Source of the DNA: Mesorhizobium sp. Root102
GTDB taxonomy: Bacteria; Pseudomonadota; Alphaproteobacteria; Rhizobiales; Rhizobiaceae
Direction of reading: 5' to 3'
NCBI RefSeq assembly: GCF_001425625.1
Contig: NZ_LMCP01000021.1
Location: 1 to 59,483, forward strand
DNA length: 59,483 bases
The notes under the pieces: generated by a model
Seen by the model: only the letters and a program-made list of their open reading frames with translations
Told to the model about the DNA's origin: nothing
The model's database searches: none
Program-made: the position numbers and the translations under genes
Part shown: positions 16,578-24,877 of the stretch, one piece after another
How the letters are laid out: every line of letters begins with the position of its first letter
Numbering within the stretch: the first letter of the stretch is position 1

Positions 16578-17276
16578 TCAGATCGTCGCTACCCAGGCAC
16601 GGGCGATAGCGAGGCCCGCGGCATCCGCGTCAGGCCCGTTGCGGGCCATTTCGCCATCGAGCTTGCCGGCCCAGTCAGGATGGCGCGCGGCAATGGTCGG
16701 GGCAAAGGACGTGCTCCAATCCTCGACCATCGGCCGGTCGGCCTCGAAATGGAACTGGAAACCGTAGACGGCGCGGCCGACGCGGAACGCCTGGTTCTCG
16801 GCGATATCGTTGCCGGCGAGCCGCACGGCGTTCTCGGGCAAAACGAATGTGTCGTCGTGCCACTGGAAGATCGGAAATTTCTCCGGCAGTGCGCCCAGTA
16901 CCGGATCGGCCTTGGCGTCCGGCGTCAGCGACACGCCGTGCCAGCCGAATTCATTGGCGCCGCCAATGCGGTTCTCGCCACCGAAGGCACGGGCGACAAG
17001 CTGGCTGCCGAGGCAGATGCCGAGCACGGCGCGGTCCTTGCCGGCGAAATCGCGGGTCAGTTCGAGCAGCGCCGGGAAATAGGGGTACTCATCGTCGGCC
17101 AGCGCATTCTGGCCACCGCCGAGCACCACCATGGCATCATGCCCGGTCGCGTCATCCGGTAGGGGATCGCCCTTGTAAGGGAGACGCAGATCGAGATCGG
17201 CACCCGCCTCTGCAAGTGCTGCACCGACCTGACCAAGGCCGGTATTGTCGTAGTTCTGGACCACCAGCACCCGCAT
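16578..17276 (-). CDS. class I glutamine amidotransferase-like protein
   Basis: A 232-residue GATase1 domain protein like those next to GMP synthase in family trees. The catalytic Cys sits in VLGICLGSQLVARA (about residues 86-99), and the His in YGFQFHFEADRP (about 172-183) followed by a Glu. It may hydrolyse glutamine or a gamma-glutamyl amide. The ATG at 17276 starts the conserved RVLVVQNYDNTGLGQV block; a longer in-frame extension upstream is antisense to the neighbouring gene and rejected. Divergent from the hypothetical gene at 17364. Confidence 0.9.
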   Translation of the reverse strand: MRVLVVQNYDNTGLGQVGAALAEAGADLDLRLPYKGDPLPDDATGHDAMVVLGGGQNALADDEYPYFPALLELTRDFAGKDRAVLGICLGSQLVARAFGGENRIGGANEFGWHGVSLTPDAKADPVLGALPEKFPIFQWHDDTFVLPENAVRLAGNDIAENQAFRVGRAVYGFQFHFEADRPMVEDWSTSFAPTIAARHPDWAGKLDGEMARNGPDADAAGLAIARAWVATI

Positions 17277-17363
17277 GAAAAACCCTGCTGACATGAAAAT
17301 GATGCGACGAGCGATATCATGCCATCCGCATTGCAGCCAAGATGCGCGTTCGGAGAGAAAGCT

Positions 17364-18011
17364 ATGCCACTGCAAAACCGGGTCGATCCGTTCGGCGCCC
17401 TCCACGCTGTGCCCGAGCGCGGCCTGTTCACCGGCAATCGCGGCATCATCCACGATCCCAAGACGAAGACGTTGCTGAAAAAGCGCTGGGCGCTTCAGGC
17501 GTGGATCATCTGCGTCTGCCAATTCCGCAATGTGCGGCGCGAACCGATGGGCCGCAACCGGAAGGGCGGTAAGGCCGGCTGGACCGAGCTGTTCTTCCTC
17601 GACGAAGTGACGGCACTGGCGGCCGGGCATCGCCCCTGCTTCTTTTGCCAGCGCGAACGGGCCAGGGATTTCGTCGGCCGCTTCGGCGAAGCCTTCGGCG
17701 TTGCCGAGCCGCGCGCGCCGATGGTCGACAAGCGGCTGCACAAGGAGCGGCTGGCTTCGGGCGCCAAGCCGCCGATGGTGGCATTTGAAGAGCTTTCCGG
17801 CTTGCCGGACGGCGCGATGGTTGCGGATGGCGGCAGCGCTTATGCCTTGCGCGGCGGCAGAGCATTGCGCTGGTCCTTTGCTGGATATGGGCAACCCCAC
17901 GATTTCGGCCTGCTCGAAGGCAAGACGCTATCGCTGCTGACGCCGACCACGACGCTCGCGGTGTTGCGGCATGGCTTTCGGCCAGTGTGGCATCCGACCG
18001 CCGAGGCTTGA
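17364..18011 (+). CDS. conserved hypothetical protein with CxxC motif
   Basis: A 215-residue soluble protein of unknown function. Start chosen at 17364, where GGAGAG precedes the ATG. Features seen: a basic central segment (RRGPMGRNRKGGKAGW-like), HRPCFFCQRERARDF with a CxxC that could bind a metal, and a C-terminal region with LTPTTTLAVLRHGF. It lies divergent from the GATase gene and 31 bases upstream of rsmE, so may share its transcript. Confidence 0.75.
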   Translation: MPLQNRVDPFGALHAVPERGLFTGNRGIIHDPKTKTLLKKRWALQAWIICVCQFRNVRREPMGRNRKGGKAGWTELFFLDEVTALAAGHRPCFFCQRERARDFVGRFGEAFGVAEPRAPMVDKRLHKERLASGAKPPMVAFEELSGLPDGAMVADGGSAYALRGGRALRWSFAGYGQPHDFGLLEGKTLSLLTPTTTLAVLRHGFRPVWHPTAEA

Positions 18012-18042
18012 CGCCGGCGGCCGGCTCGCTCATTCCTCGGCG

Positions 18043-18777
18043 ATGCGCGCCAATTACAAGATGCAACGTCTGTTCGTGCCCGACGATCTGCGGCCAGACA
18101 TCGAGTTCGACGCCGGCCAACAGCAGAGTCACTATCTCCTACATGTGCTGCGGCTTGCCGAAGGCGCCGAAATCCTGGTGTTCAATGGCCGCGACGGCGA
18201 GTGGTCGGCGGCCATCTCGGCGAAAACAAAAAGGGCGGTGCGGCTGAAGGTGTCGACGCAGCAACGGCCGCAGCCGCTGCCACCCGATCTCGTCTACTGC
18301 TTTGCACCGCTGAAGCAGGGCCGGCTCGACTATCTCGTGCAGAAGGCGGTGGAGATGGGCGCGGGCGTCCTGCAGCCTGTCATCACCCAGCACACGCAAG
18401 TGGCCAAGCTGTCGATCGATCGCCTGCGCGCCAATGTCGTCGAAGCCGCCGAACAATGCGGCATCCTTGCGGTGCCGGAGGTGCGCGAAGCGGAAAAAAT
18501 CGACCGTCTGCTGACCGGCTGGGACAAGGAGCGGCGGCTGATCTTCTGCGACGAGGACGCCTCGACCAACAATCCGCTGACCGCGCTGCAGGCGGTCAAG
18601 GAAAAGAAACTTGGGCTGCTGGTCGGGCCGGAGGGCGGCTTTTCCGACGACGAGCGCAAGATGCTGCGCGCCTTGCCCTTCGTCACCGCCATTCCGCTCG
18701 GCCCGCGTATCCTGCGCGCCGATACGGCGGCGGTAGCCGCGCTCGCGGTGATGCAGGCGACAGTCGGAGACTGGTAA
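18043..18777 (+). CDS. rsmE: 16S rRNA m3U1498 methyltransferase
   Basis: Methylates U1498 of 16S rRNA with SAM. A 244-residue SPOUT enzyme: an N-terminal PUA-like domain (QRLFVPDDL, HYLLHVLRLAEGAEI), a core AVEMGAGVLQPVITQHTQ, the AEQCG segment, and the C-terminal trefoil knot LLVGPEGGFSDDE and LGPRILRADTAAVAAL. The ATG at 18043 fits the family N-terminus. Downstream is a palindromic repeat and then gshA. Confidence 0.94.
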   Translation: MRANYKMQRLFVPDDLRPDIEFDAGQQQSHYLLHVLRLAEGAEILVFNGRDGEWSAAISAKTKRAVRLKVSTQQRPQPLPPDLVYCFAPLKQGRLDYLVQKAVEMGAGVLQPVITQHTQVAKLSIDRLRANVVEAAEQCGILAVPEVREAEKIDRLLTGWDKERRLIFCDEDASTNNPLTALQAVKEKKLGLLVGPEGGFSDDERKMLRALPFVTAIPLGPRILRADTAAVAALAVMQATVGDW

Positions 18778-18905
18778 GGCCTCGCCCCTTGCAAGGAATG
18801 GGCAGCGCTGCCACGTTCAATTCCTCTTGACCTCTGGCTCAGGATTTTTCGCTTGATCGGCTGCTGACATTTCGTCCATTTACCGCCGGCGGTCGTCCGG
18901 CCGCT

Positions 18906-19006
18906 CTACAGTGCCGCGCGTCCTTTCGGACGCGCAAAGGACGCTGTAGCACTTTGACTGGCCCATGATCCTTTCCGAAAATCGAAAGTCGATTTTCGGG
19001 GTCATG
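18906..19006 (-). repeat. rhizobial ABC/RIME-like intergenic repeat, copy 1
   Basis: Contains CTACAG...GCGCGTCC hairpins and the block CATGATCC...GGGTCATG. Its reverse complement has the same order of parts as 22017-22110: CATGACCCCGAA, a hairpin, GGATCATG, then CTACAGCGTCCTTTGCGCGTCC. It ends about 17 bases before the gshA ATG, so gshA must be expressed through it or from within it. Confidence 0.85.
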
Positions 19007-19022
19007 TGCGGAGGGCTCAATC

Positions 19023-20396
19023 ATGGCGCGTGATACAACCGATTTTCGGCCGATCGAAGACTTCGACGAACTCGTCGAGCACCTGGCCGAGGGCAACAAA
19101 CCGCGCGACAAGTGGCGCATCGGCACCGAGCACGAGAAATTCCCCTTCTACGTCGACGGCAATGCGCCTGTGCCCTATGGCGGCGAGCGCGGCATCCGCG
19201 CCATCCTCGAAGGCATGCAGTCAAAGCTCGGCTGGGATCCCATCGTCGACGATGGCCGCATCATCGGCCTGGTCGAACCGACCGGCCAGGGAGCGATTTC
19301 GCTGGAACCCGGCGGCCAGTTCGAGCTTTCCGGCGCACCGCTGGAGACGATCCATCAGACCTGCCGCGAGGGCAATGCGCATCTGGCGCAGGTGCGCGAG
19401 ATCGCCGAACCGATGGGCATCCGCTTTCTTGGCCTCGGCGGCAGCCCGAAATGGTCGCTGGCCGAGACGCCGAAAATGCCGAAATCGCGCTACGAGATCA
19501 TGACGCGCTACATGCCCAAGGTCGGCACCAAGGGTCTCGACATGATGTACCGCACCTGCACGATCCAGGTGAATCTCGACTTCGAGAGCGAGGCCGACAT
19601 GCGCCGCAAGATGCAGGTGTCGCTGAAGCTGCAGCCGCTGTCGACGGCATTGTTCGCCAATTCGCCTTTCACCGAGAGCCACCCGAACGGCTTGCAGAGC
19701 TGGCGCGGCGACATCTGGCGCGACACCGACAACCAGCGCTCGGGCCTGCTCGAATTCTGCTTCTCGCCCGATTTCGGTTTCGCCGACTATGTCGAATGGG
19801 CGCTCGACGTGCCGATGTATTTCGTCATCCGCGACGGCCACTATCACGACATGACGCACATCACCTTCCGCCAGTTCATGGCCGGGGCCGCGCGCAATGA
19901 AGTGCCCGACGGGCTGCCTACAATGGGCGACTGGGCGAACCATCTGTCGACGTTGTTCCCGGATGTGCGGTTGAAGCGCTTCCTCGAGATGCGCGGCGCC
20001 GACGGCGGGCCATGGCGGCGCATCTGCGCGCTGCCGGCCTTCTGGGTCGGGTTGCTCTATGATGAGGCCGCACTCAATGCCGCCGAGGCGCTGACCTCGA
20101 GCTGGACGTATGAAGAAACGCTGGCGATGCGCAACGCCGTGCCGGAACAAGGCATTTCCGCGCCGTTCCGCAACACCACGCTGCGCGAGATCGCGCGCGA
20201 CGTGATGGTCATTTCGCGCATGGGGCTGAAGAACCGCGGCCGCAAGAACCGCGACGGCTACGACGAGACCTCGTTCCTCAACACTTTGGACGAAGTCGTC
20301 GCGCGCGGCACAACCAGCGCCGAGGAGATGCTGTCCGCCTATCACACGCGCTGGGGTGGCTCGATCGAGCCGGTTTTCATGGAATACGCCTATTGA
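19023..20396 (+). CDS. gshA: glutamate--cysteine ligase (plant/alphaproteobacterial type)
   Basis: First enzyme of glutathione synthesis, joining glutamate and cysteine with ATP. A 457-residue GCS2-type protein with landmarks KWRIGTEHEKFPFY (about residues 30-43), EPTGQGAISLEPGGQFELSG, RYMPKVGTKGLDMMYRTCT, and IQVNLDFESEADM. This form is redox-regulated in plants and usual in rhizobia. It lies between two repeat copies and upstream of a DUF937 gene. Confidence 0.94.
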   Translation: MARDTTDFRPIEDFDELVEHLAEGNKPRDKWRIGTEHEKFPFYVDGNAPVPYGGERGIRAILEGMQSKLGWDPIVDDGRIIGLVEPTGQGAISLEPGGQFELSGAPLETIHQTCREGNAHLAQVREIAEPMGIRFLGLGGSPKWSLAETPKMPKSRYEIMTRYMPKVGTKGLDMMYRTCTIQVNLDFESEADMRRKMQVSLKLQPLSTALFANSPFTESHPNGLQSWRGDIWRDTDNQRSGLLEFCFSPDFGFADYVEWALDVPMYFVIRDGHYHDMTHITFRQFMAGAARNEVPDGLPTMGDWANHLSTLFPDVRLKRFLEMRGADGGPWRRICALPAFWVGLLYDEAALNAAEALTSSWTYEETLAMRNAVPEQGISAPFRNTTLREIARDVMVISRMGLKNRGRKNRDGYDETSFLNTLDEVVARGTTSAEEMLSAYHTRWGGSIEPVFMEYAY

Positions 20397-20496
20397 CCCT
20401 CGGATTTGACGCAACCGATTGATCGGCAAAAGTCGCTTCAATCGGAAGTGGAAACAAACTAGGCTTCTTCGGCGAGGATTTCCGGAGGAGACGCCG

Positions 20497-21534
20497 ATGC
20501 CTACCTTGTTCGACATGCTGACGCAGGCCCAGAACGGCAACGGCATGCAGGCCCTTGCCCAACAATATGGACTATCGATGCAGCAGACGCAGGCGGCGGT
20601 TGCCGCGCTGCTGCCTGCCTTTTCACAAGGGCTGCAACGCAACACTGCCGATCCCTACGGGCTCGGCGCCTTCATGACCGCGATGGCCAGCGGCCAGCAC
20701 GCCAAGTATTTCGAGGACGCAACCCGGGCCTTCTCGCCGCAAGGCGTCGATGAGGGCAACGGCATTCTCGGACATTTGTTCGGCTCGAAGGATCTGTCGC
20801 GCGCGGTGGCCAGCCAGGCGGCGCAAGCGAGCGGCGTCAATCAGCAGATCCTGCAGCAGATGCTGCCGGCGATCGCCTCGATGGTCATGGGCGGGCTGTT
20901 CAAGCAGACGACAAATCAGATGCAGGCCGCTGGCGGTTTCGGCGGCGGCGGCAACAATCCGCTCGGTGAGATCATCGAGCAGATGATGCGGCAAGGAGGC
21001 GGCATTCAGGCCCCTGCGCCGCAGCAACGCCACGCGCCCCAGCCCCAGAACCCGATGGACAACCCGCTCGGCAAGGTTTTGCAGGACATGTTCGGCGGCG
21101 GGACGCCACAGCCGCAAAGCCAGCCGCAGCCGGCACCCAATCCCTATGGCGACAACCCGCTCGGCAAGGTGCTGCAGGACATGTTCGGCGGTGGCGCGCC
21201 TCAGCCGCAGCCGCAAGGCCGAGCACAACCGCAACCTCAGCAGACACAAAGCCCCTATGGCGACAATCCGCTGGGAAAAATCTTCGAGGAGATGCTGCGG
21301 CAAGGCGGCGGTGGCGGCTTCGGCATCCCGGGCGGCCAGGCAGCGCCCCAGCCTCAGGCACCACAGCAACGGCAGGCGCCGCAGCCACAGACCAATCCGA
21401 GCGGCAGGCCGAAAAACCCCTTTGACGACCTGTTCGGCAAGATGTTCGAGACCGGCGCCCAGCAGCGTGACGACTACCAGAAGGGCGTGGAAACGATCTT
21501 CGACCAGTTCAAGCGGGATATGGACCGGCGGTAG
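20497..21534 (+). CDS. DUF937 domain protein with repeated PQ-rich C-terminal half
   Basis: A 345-residue protein. The N-terminal part (about residues 1-140) is a helical DUF937 domain (LFDMLTQAQNGNGMQALAQQ). The C-terminal half has five spaced copies of a short helix-like unit (DNPLGKVLQDMFGGG and variants such as NNPLGEIIEQMM, DNPLGKIFEEML, KNPFDDLFGKMF) joined by linkers rich in Pro, Gln and Ala. The layout suggests a multivalent scaffold or binder; function unknown. The ATG at 20497 follows GGAGGAG. It follows gshA by 100 bases. Confidence 0.85.
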   Translation: MPTLFDMLTQAQNGNGMQALAQQYGLSMQQTQAAVAALLPAFSQGLQRNTADPYGLGAFMTAMASGQHAKYFEDATRAFSPQGVDEGNGILGHLFGSKDLSRAVASQAAQASGVNQQILQQMLPAIASMVMGGLFKQTTNQMQAAGGFGGGGNNPLGEIIEQMMRQGGGIQAPAPQQRHAPQPQNPMDNPLGKVLQDMFGGGTPQPQSQPQPAPNPYGDNPLGKVLQDMFGGGAPQPQPQGRAQPQPQQTQSPYGDNPLGKIFEEMLRQGGGGGFGIPGGQAAPQPQAPQQRQAPQPQTNPSGRPKNPFDDLFGKMFETGAQQRDDYQKGVETIFDQFKRDMDRR

Positions 21535-21562
21535 GCGACATCAAGCGCCATCCCCGGCCAAG

Positions 21563-21594
21563 AAAAGAAAAGCCCGGTCCTGGGAGGACCGGGC
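21563..21594 (-). terminator. strong hairpin terminator of the DUF1127 gene
   Basis: A perfect 9-bp stem, GCCCGGTCC at 21572-21580 with GGACCGGGC at 21586-21594, loop TGGGA. On the minus strand it is followed by TTTTCTTTTC. It may also stop transcripts from the DUF937 gene on the plus strand. Confidence 0.8.
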
Positions 21595-21702
21595 AGAGTG
21601 CAGGCGGGCCGGCGGGGATCCGGCAGGGAGTGGGGCCTGCATACTTTTCAGTCGCGTCGAACCTCGAAAAGGTTCACGGCAACCCAAACAACAAGCGACA
21701 GA

Positions 21703-21993
21703 TCAGGCCACCTTGCGGGCGATGTCCTCGATCGTCTCGACGCGATCGCTGGCGATTTCGCGCAACATCGCCGTCGGGTCGCGACCAAACGGCACGTCGA
21801 TGGCGACATGCAGGTCGGCGCGCGTCAGGCCGATATCGGCAAGTTCGGCATCCGACATCTCGCCAAGGCGGTAGAAGGCGCGGCGGTTTTTCCAGGCGCG
21901 GTAGATGTTGGAGACGGCGTTTGCCACGCGCGTCGCAACGGCCGGACGCGAGGTGATGCGCGAGGTCTCGGTGGCGAAATCAAACGTGGTCAT
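21703..21993 (-). CDS. DUF1127 (YjiS-like) small protein
   Basis: A 96-residue protein with the DUF1127 core YRAWKNRRAFYRLGEMSDAELADIGL (given in two parts: YRAWKNRRAFYRLGEMSD about residues 31-48, AELADIGLTRADL following). Short members of this Arg-rich family take part in small-RNA turnover and phosphate or carbon adaptation in Agrobacterium; longer members like this one are less studied. Divergent from a LysR regulator with a repeat between them; a strong terminator follows. Confidence 0.88.
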   Translation of the reverse strand: MTTFDFATETSRITSRPAVATRVANAVSNIYRAWKNRRAFYRLGEMSDAELADIGLTRADLHVAIDVPFGRDPTAMLREIASDRVETIEDIARKVA

Positions 21994-22016
21994 TGTCGGT
22001 CTCCTTCAGACTGCCG

Positions 22017-22110
22017 CATGACCCCGAACCGGAGGTTCGGAAAAGGATCATGCGCAAATCAAAGTTGCTACAGCGTCCTTTGCGCGTCCAAAGGACGCGC
22101 GGCGCTGTAG
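22017..22110 (+). repeat. rhizobial ABC/RIME-like intergenic repeat, copy 2
   Basis: Opposite orientation to copy 1 at 18906-19006 but the same order of modules: CATGACCCCGAA, a short hairpin, GGATCATG, then CTACAGCGTCC and GGACGCGCGGCGCTGTAG. It begins just 24 bases upstream of the DUF1127 ATG and lies in the divergent DUF1127-LysR gap. Confidence 0.85.
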
Positions 22111-22242
22111 GGCGGGCGAGACCAGGCAATCGGCGCTGGCAACAGCGGCGGTTCCAGTCCCAATTGACATGCTTTCGTGTGGACAATGCGAATTTGCCAT
22201 GATGCGATTGATTAATCCAACGAATGTTTCTAATCTTTAGCA

Positions 22243-22259
22243 TCAACACTAGTGATGGA
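22243..22259 (+). promoter_or_regulatory. LysR-type T-N11-A box before the LysR gene
   Basis: CATCA-N7-TGATG, an inverted repeat that includes the T-N11-A core of LysR sites (T at 22245, A at 22257). It ends 8 bases before the LysR ATG, a position suited to self-repression. Inference. Confidence 0.45.
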
Positions 22260-22267
22260 TTGGACCG

Positions 22268-23224
22268 ATGAAAGCGCCGCTCGATCTCGATCAGTTGCAG
22301 ACCTTCATCTCGATTGCCGATACCGGCAGCTTCACACGGGCGGCCGAAGAGGTGCACCGGACCCAGTCGGCAGTGTCGATGCAGATGCGCCGGCTGGAAG
22401 AGCGGATCGGCAAGCCGCTGTTCGAAAAGGACGGGCGTACCAACAGACTGACCGAGGAAGGCGACAAGCTGCTCTCCTACGCGCGGCGACTGCTCTACCT
22501 CAACCGCGAAACGCTGGCTGCTTTCGACGACCGGCGGCTCGAAGGCACGATCCGCATCGGCACGCCCGACGACTATGCCGACCGTTTCCTGCCGGAGATC
22601 ATGGCGCGGTTCACGCGCTCCAATCCGCGCGTCGAACTGACCGTCATCTGCGAGCCGACGCCGGGGCTGGTCGAGCATATCAAGCGCGGCAATCTCGACC
22701 TCGCGCTGGTGACGCACAACGACGTACGCGGCCAGTCGGAGGTGGTGCGGCGCGAGCCGCTGCTGTGGGTCACCTCGGCCAACCACGCGACACACGAGCA
22801 GGAAACACTGCCCATGGCCTTTGGCCGGCCGAACTGCATCTGGCGGCGCGCCGCCGTCGATGTGCTCGACCAGCAGAACCGCGACTATCGCATCCTGTTT
22901 ACCAGCTTCTCGGCAACCGTCATCACCGCCGCCGTGCTTTCTGGCCTGGCGATCTCGGTGCTGCCGGAATGCGCGCTGCGGCCCGGCATGCGGGTGCTGG
23001 GTGAAGCCGACGGCTTCGGCGCCCTGCCCGACTGCCGCATCGGCATCATGCGCGGCCAGACGTCGCGGCCGGAGATCGTCGATGCGCTCGCCCGCCATAT
23101 ATCGGAAAGCCTGGACAATATTTCGGTGCCGATCAGCGAAGACACTGGGACATTCGACTTCGCAGCCCTCGCCTTCACCAAGCTGCGGCGAACCAAGCCG
23201 AACCAGATCCTGCCCGGCTGGTAG
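22268..23224 (+). CDS. LysR-family transcriptional regulator
   Basis: A 318-residue DNA-binding regulator. The N-terminal helix-turn-helix is clear (FISIADTGSFTRAAEEVH, QSAVSMQMRRLEERIG), followed by a periplasmic-binding-like effector domain (IRIGTPDDYADRFLPE, VLSGLAISVLPECAL). The effector is unknown. Its divergent neighbour is DUF1127, which it may control, as LysR genes commonly act on the adjacent divergent gene. The upstream AT-rich region holds a T-N11-A palindrome. Confidence 0.9.
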   Translation: MKAPLDLDQLQTFISIADTGSFTRAAEEVHRTQSAVSMQMRRLEERIGKPLFEKDGRTNRLTEEGDKLLSYARRLLYLNRETLAAFDDRRLEGTIRIGTPDDYADRFLPEIMARFTRSNPRVELTVICEPTPGLVEHIKRGNLDLALVTHNDVRGQSEVVRREPLLWVTSANHATHEQETLPMAFGRPNCIWRRAAVDVLDQQNRDYRILFTSFSATVITAAVLSGLAISVLPECALRPGMRVLGEADGFGALPDCRIGIMRGQTSRPEIVDALARHISESLDNISVPISEDTGTFDFAALAFTKLRRTKPNQILPGW

Positions 23225-23307
23225 GCAGGGTCAGATATGCGGGTTATGAACGCCTGGCCCGACACGGCCACCTTGACGCGGGCGCCCAACCATCCCCCAA
23301 TCGGCCG

Positions 23308-24873
23308 ATGAGCGACGCAGCATCCGAATCACGCACCAACGCCGCCGAATACACGGTGAGCGAGATTTCCGGCGCACTGAAGCGCACGGTCGAGGACGTC
23401 TTCGGCAATGTGCGGGTGCGCGGCGAAATATCAGGCTATCGCGGGCCGCATTCCTCCGGTCATGCCTATTTCGCGCTGAAGGACGACCGCGCGCGGCTCG
23501 ACGCCGTAGTGTGGAAAGGCACGATGAGCCGGCTGAAGTTCCGCCCCGAGGAGGGGATGGAAGTGATCGCCACCGGCAAGCTCACCACCTATCCCGGCAA
23601 GTCCAACTATCAGATCGTCATCGACAATCTGGAGCCGGCAGGCGCCGGCGCGCTGATGGCGTTGCTGGAAGAGCGCAAGCGGCGGCTGCAGGCTGAGGGC
23701 CTGTTCGACGCCGGCCGCAAGCGATTGCTGCCGTTCATGCCGCGCGTCATCGGCGTCGTCACCTCGCCGACGGGGTCCGTCATCCGCGACATCATCCACC
23801 GCATCAAGGACCGGTTTCCGCTGCATATACTGGTCTGGCCGGTGCGTGTGCAGGGCGAGACGTCAGGCGCGGAAGTGGCTGGCGCGGTCAACGGCTTCAA
23901 TGCGCTGGCATGGGATGGCGCCATCCAGCGCCCCGATCTGCTGATCGTGGCGCGCGGTGGCGGCAGCCTCGAAGACCTCTGGGGCTTCAACGACGAGGCC
24001 CTCGCCCGCGCCGTCGCCGCCTCCGGCATTCCGGTGATCTCGGCTGTCGGCCACGAGACGGACTGGACGCTGATCGACCTCGTCGCGGATGTGCGGGCGC
24101 CGACACCGACGGGTGCGGCCGAAATTGCCGTGCCGGTGAAGGCCGACCTCGAAGCGATGCTTGCCAGTCTCGGCGCGCGGCTCAAGGCGGCGGTCCTGCG
24201 CAATTTCGAGCGCAAGCGGCAGGCTGCCCGTGCGGCTGCCCGCGCACTGCCCTCGCCCGATCAATTGCTGGCACTGCCGCGCCGACGCCTCGATGAGGCG
24301 ACATCCAGGCTCGGTCGGGCGCTGTCCGTCAGTGTCGACCGCAAGCGGGCGCGGCTGCAAGGCCAAAGGCTGACGCCGGCCACGCTGTCGCGGCGCATCA
24401 ATGAAGCGCGCACGCTGACCGGCCGCGACCTCGCGCGAGCGCAGGCGGCGTTTTTTGCCATAGTGCGCGAACGACGCGCGCGATTCTCCCGCACCGCGAC
24501 GCGGCTGTCACCGGCACCGATCGTACGGCGCCAGAAACTGCTGGGGGACACGCTGGCGGCGCTGGCGCGGCGGCAGGATCGGGTGATCTCGGTGCGGTTG
24601 GAGCGCCTGCGCGGACAATTGAACCAGGCCGACAGACTGCTTGCCACCCTGTCGCACAAGGCCGTTCTGGCACGCGGCTTTGCCCTGGTGAAGGATGCCG
24701 ACGGGATGGTAATCAAGCAGGCGGCCGATGTGGCATCGGGCATGGTGCTTTCGCTGGAATTCGCCGATGGCACCGCCGATGCGGTAGCAACCAGCGGTGC
24801 GGCGAGGCCAAAGCCGGTTGCCAAGCCGGCAGCCAAGGCCAAAGAGCCAGGCAATCAGGGATCCCTGTTCTGA
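23308..24873 (+). CDS. xseA: exodeoxyribonuclease VII large subunit
   Basis: Catalytic subunit of the single-strand exonuclease ExoVII, used in mismatch and cross-link repair. 521 residues: an N-terminal OB fold (VRVRGEISGYRGPHSSGHAYF, in part), the nuclease core (PFMPRVIGVVTSPTGSVIRD, VARGGGSLEDLWGFNDE, SAVGHETDWTLIDLVADVRAPTP split in two) and an Arg-rich coiled-coil region. The C-terminus ends in an Ala/Lys tail. The peptidase pseudogene starts 4 bases after its stop. Confidence 0.95.
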   Translation: MSDAASESRTNAAEYTVSEISGALKRTVEDVFGNVRVRGEISGYRGPHSSGHAYFALKDDRARLDAVVWKGTMSRLKFRPEEGMEVIATGKLTTYPGKSNYQIVIDNLEPAGAGALMALLEERKRRLQAEGLFDAGRKRLLPFMPRVIGVVTSPTGSVIRDIIHRIKDRFPLHILVWPVRVQGETSGAEVAGAVNGFNALAWDGAIQRPDLLIVARGGGSLEDLWGFNDEALARAVAASGIPVISAVGHETDWTLIDLVADVRAPTPTGAAEIAVPVKADLEAMLASLGARLKAAVLRNFERKRQAARAAARALPSPDQLLALPRRRLDEATSRLGRALSVSVDRKRARLQGQRLTPATLSRRINEARTLTGRDLARAQAAFFAIVRERRARFSRTATRLSPAPIVRRQKLLGDTLAALARRQDRVISVRLERLRGQLNQADRLLATLSHKAVLARGFALVKDADGMVIKQAADVASGMVLSLEFADGTADAVATSGAARPKPVAKPAAKAKEPGNQGSLF

Positions 24874-24877
24874 CACC

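Noticed and set aside
17277..17900. N-terminal extension of the GATase frame
   Set aside because: The in-frame extension is antisense to the hypothetical gene at 17364 and lacks similarity; the ATG at 17276 starts the conserved domain.
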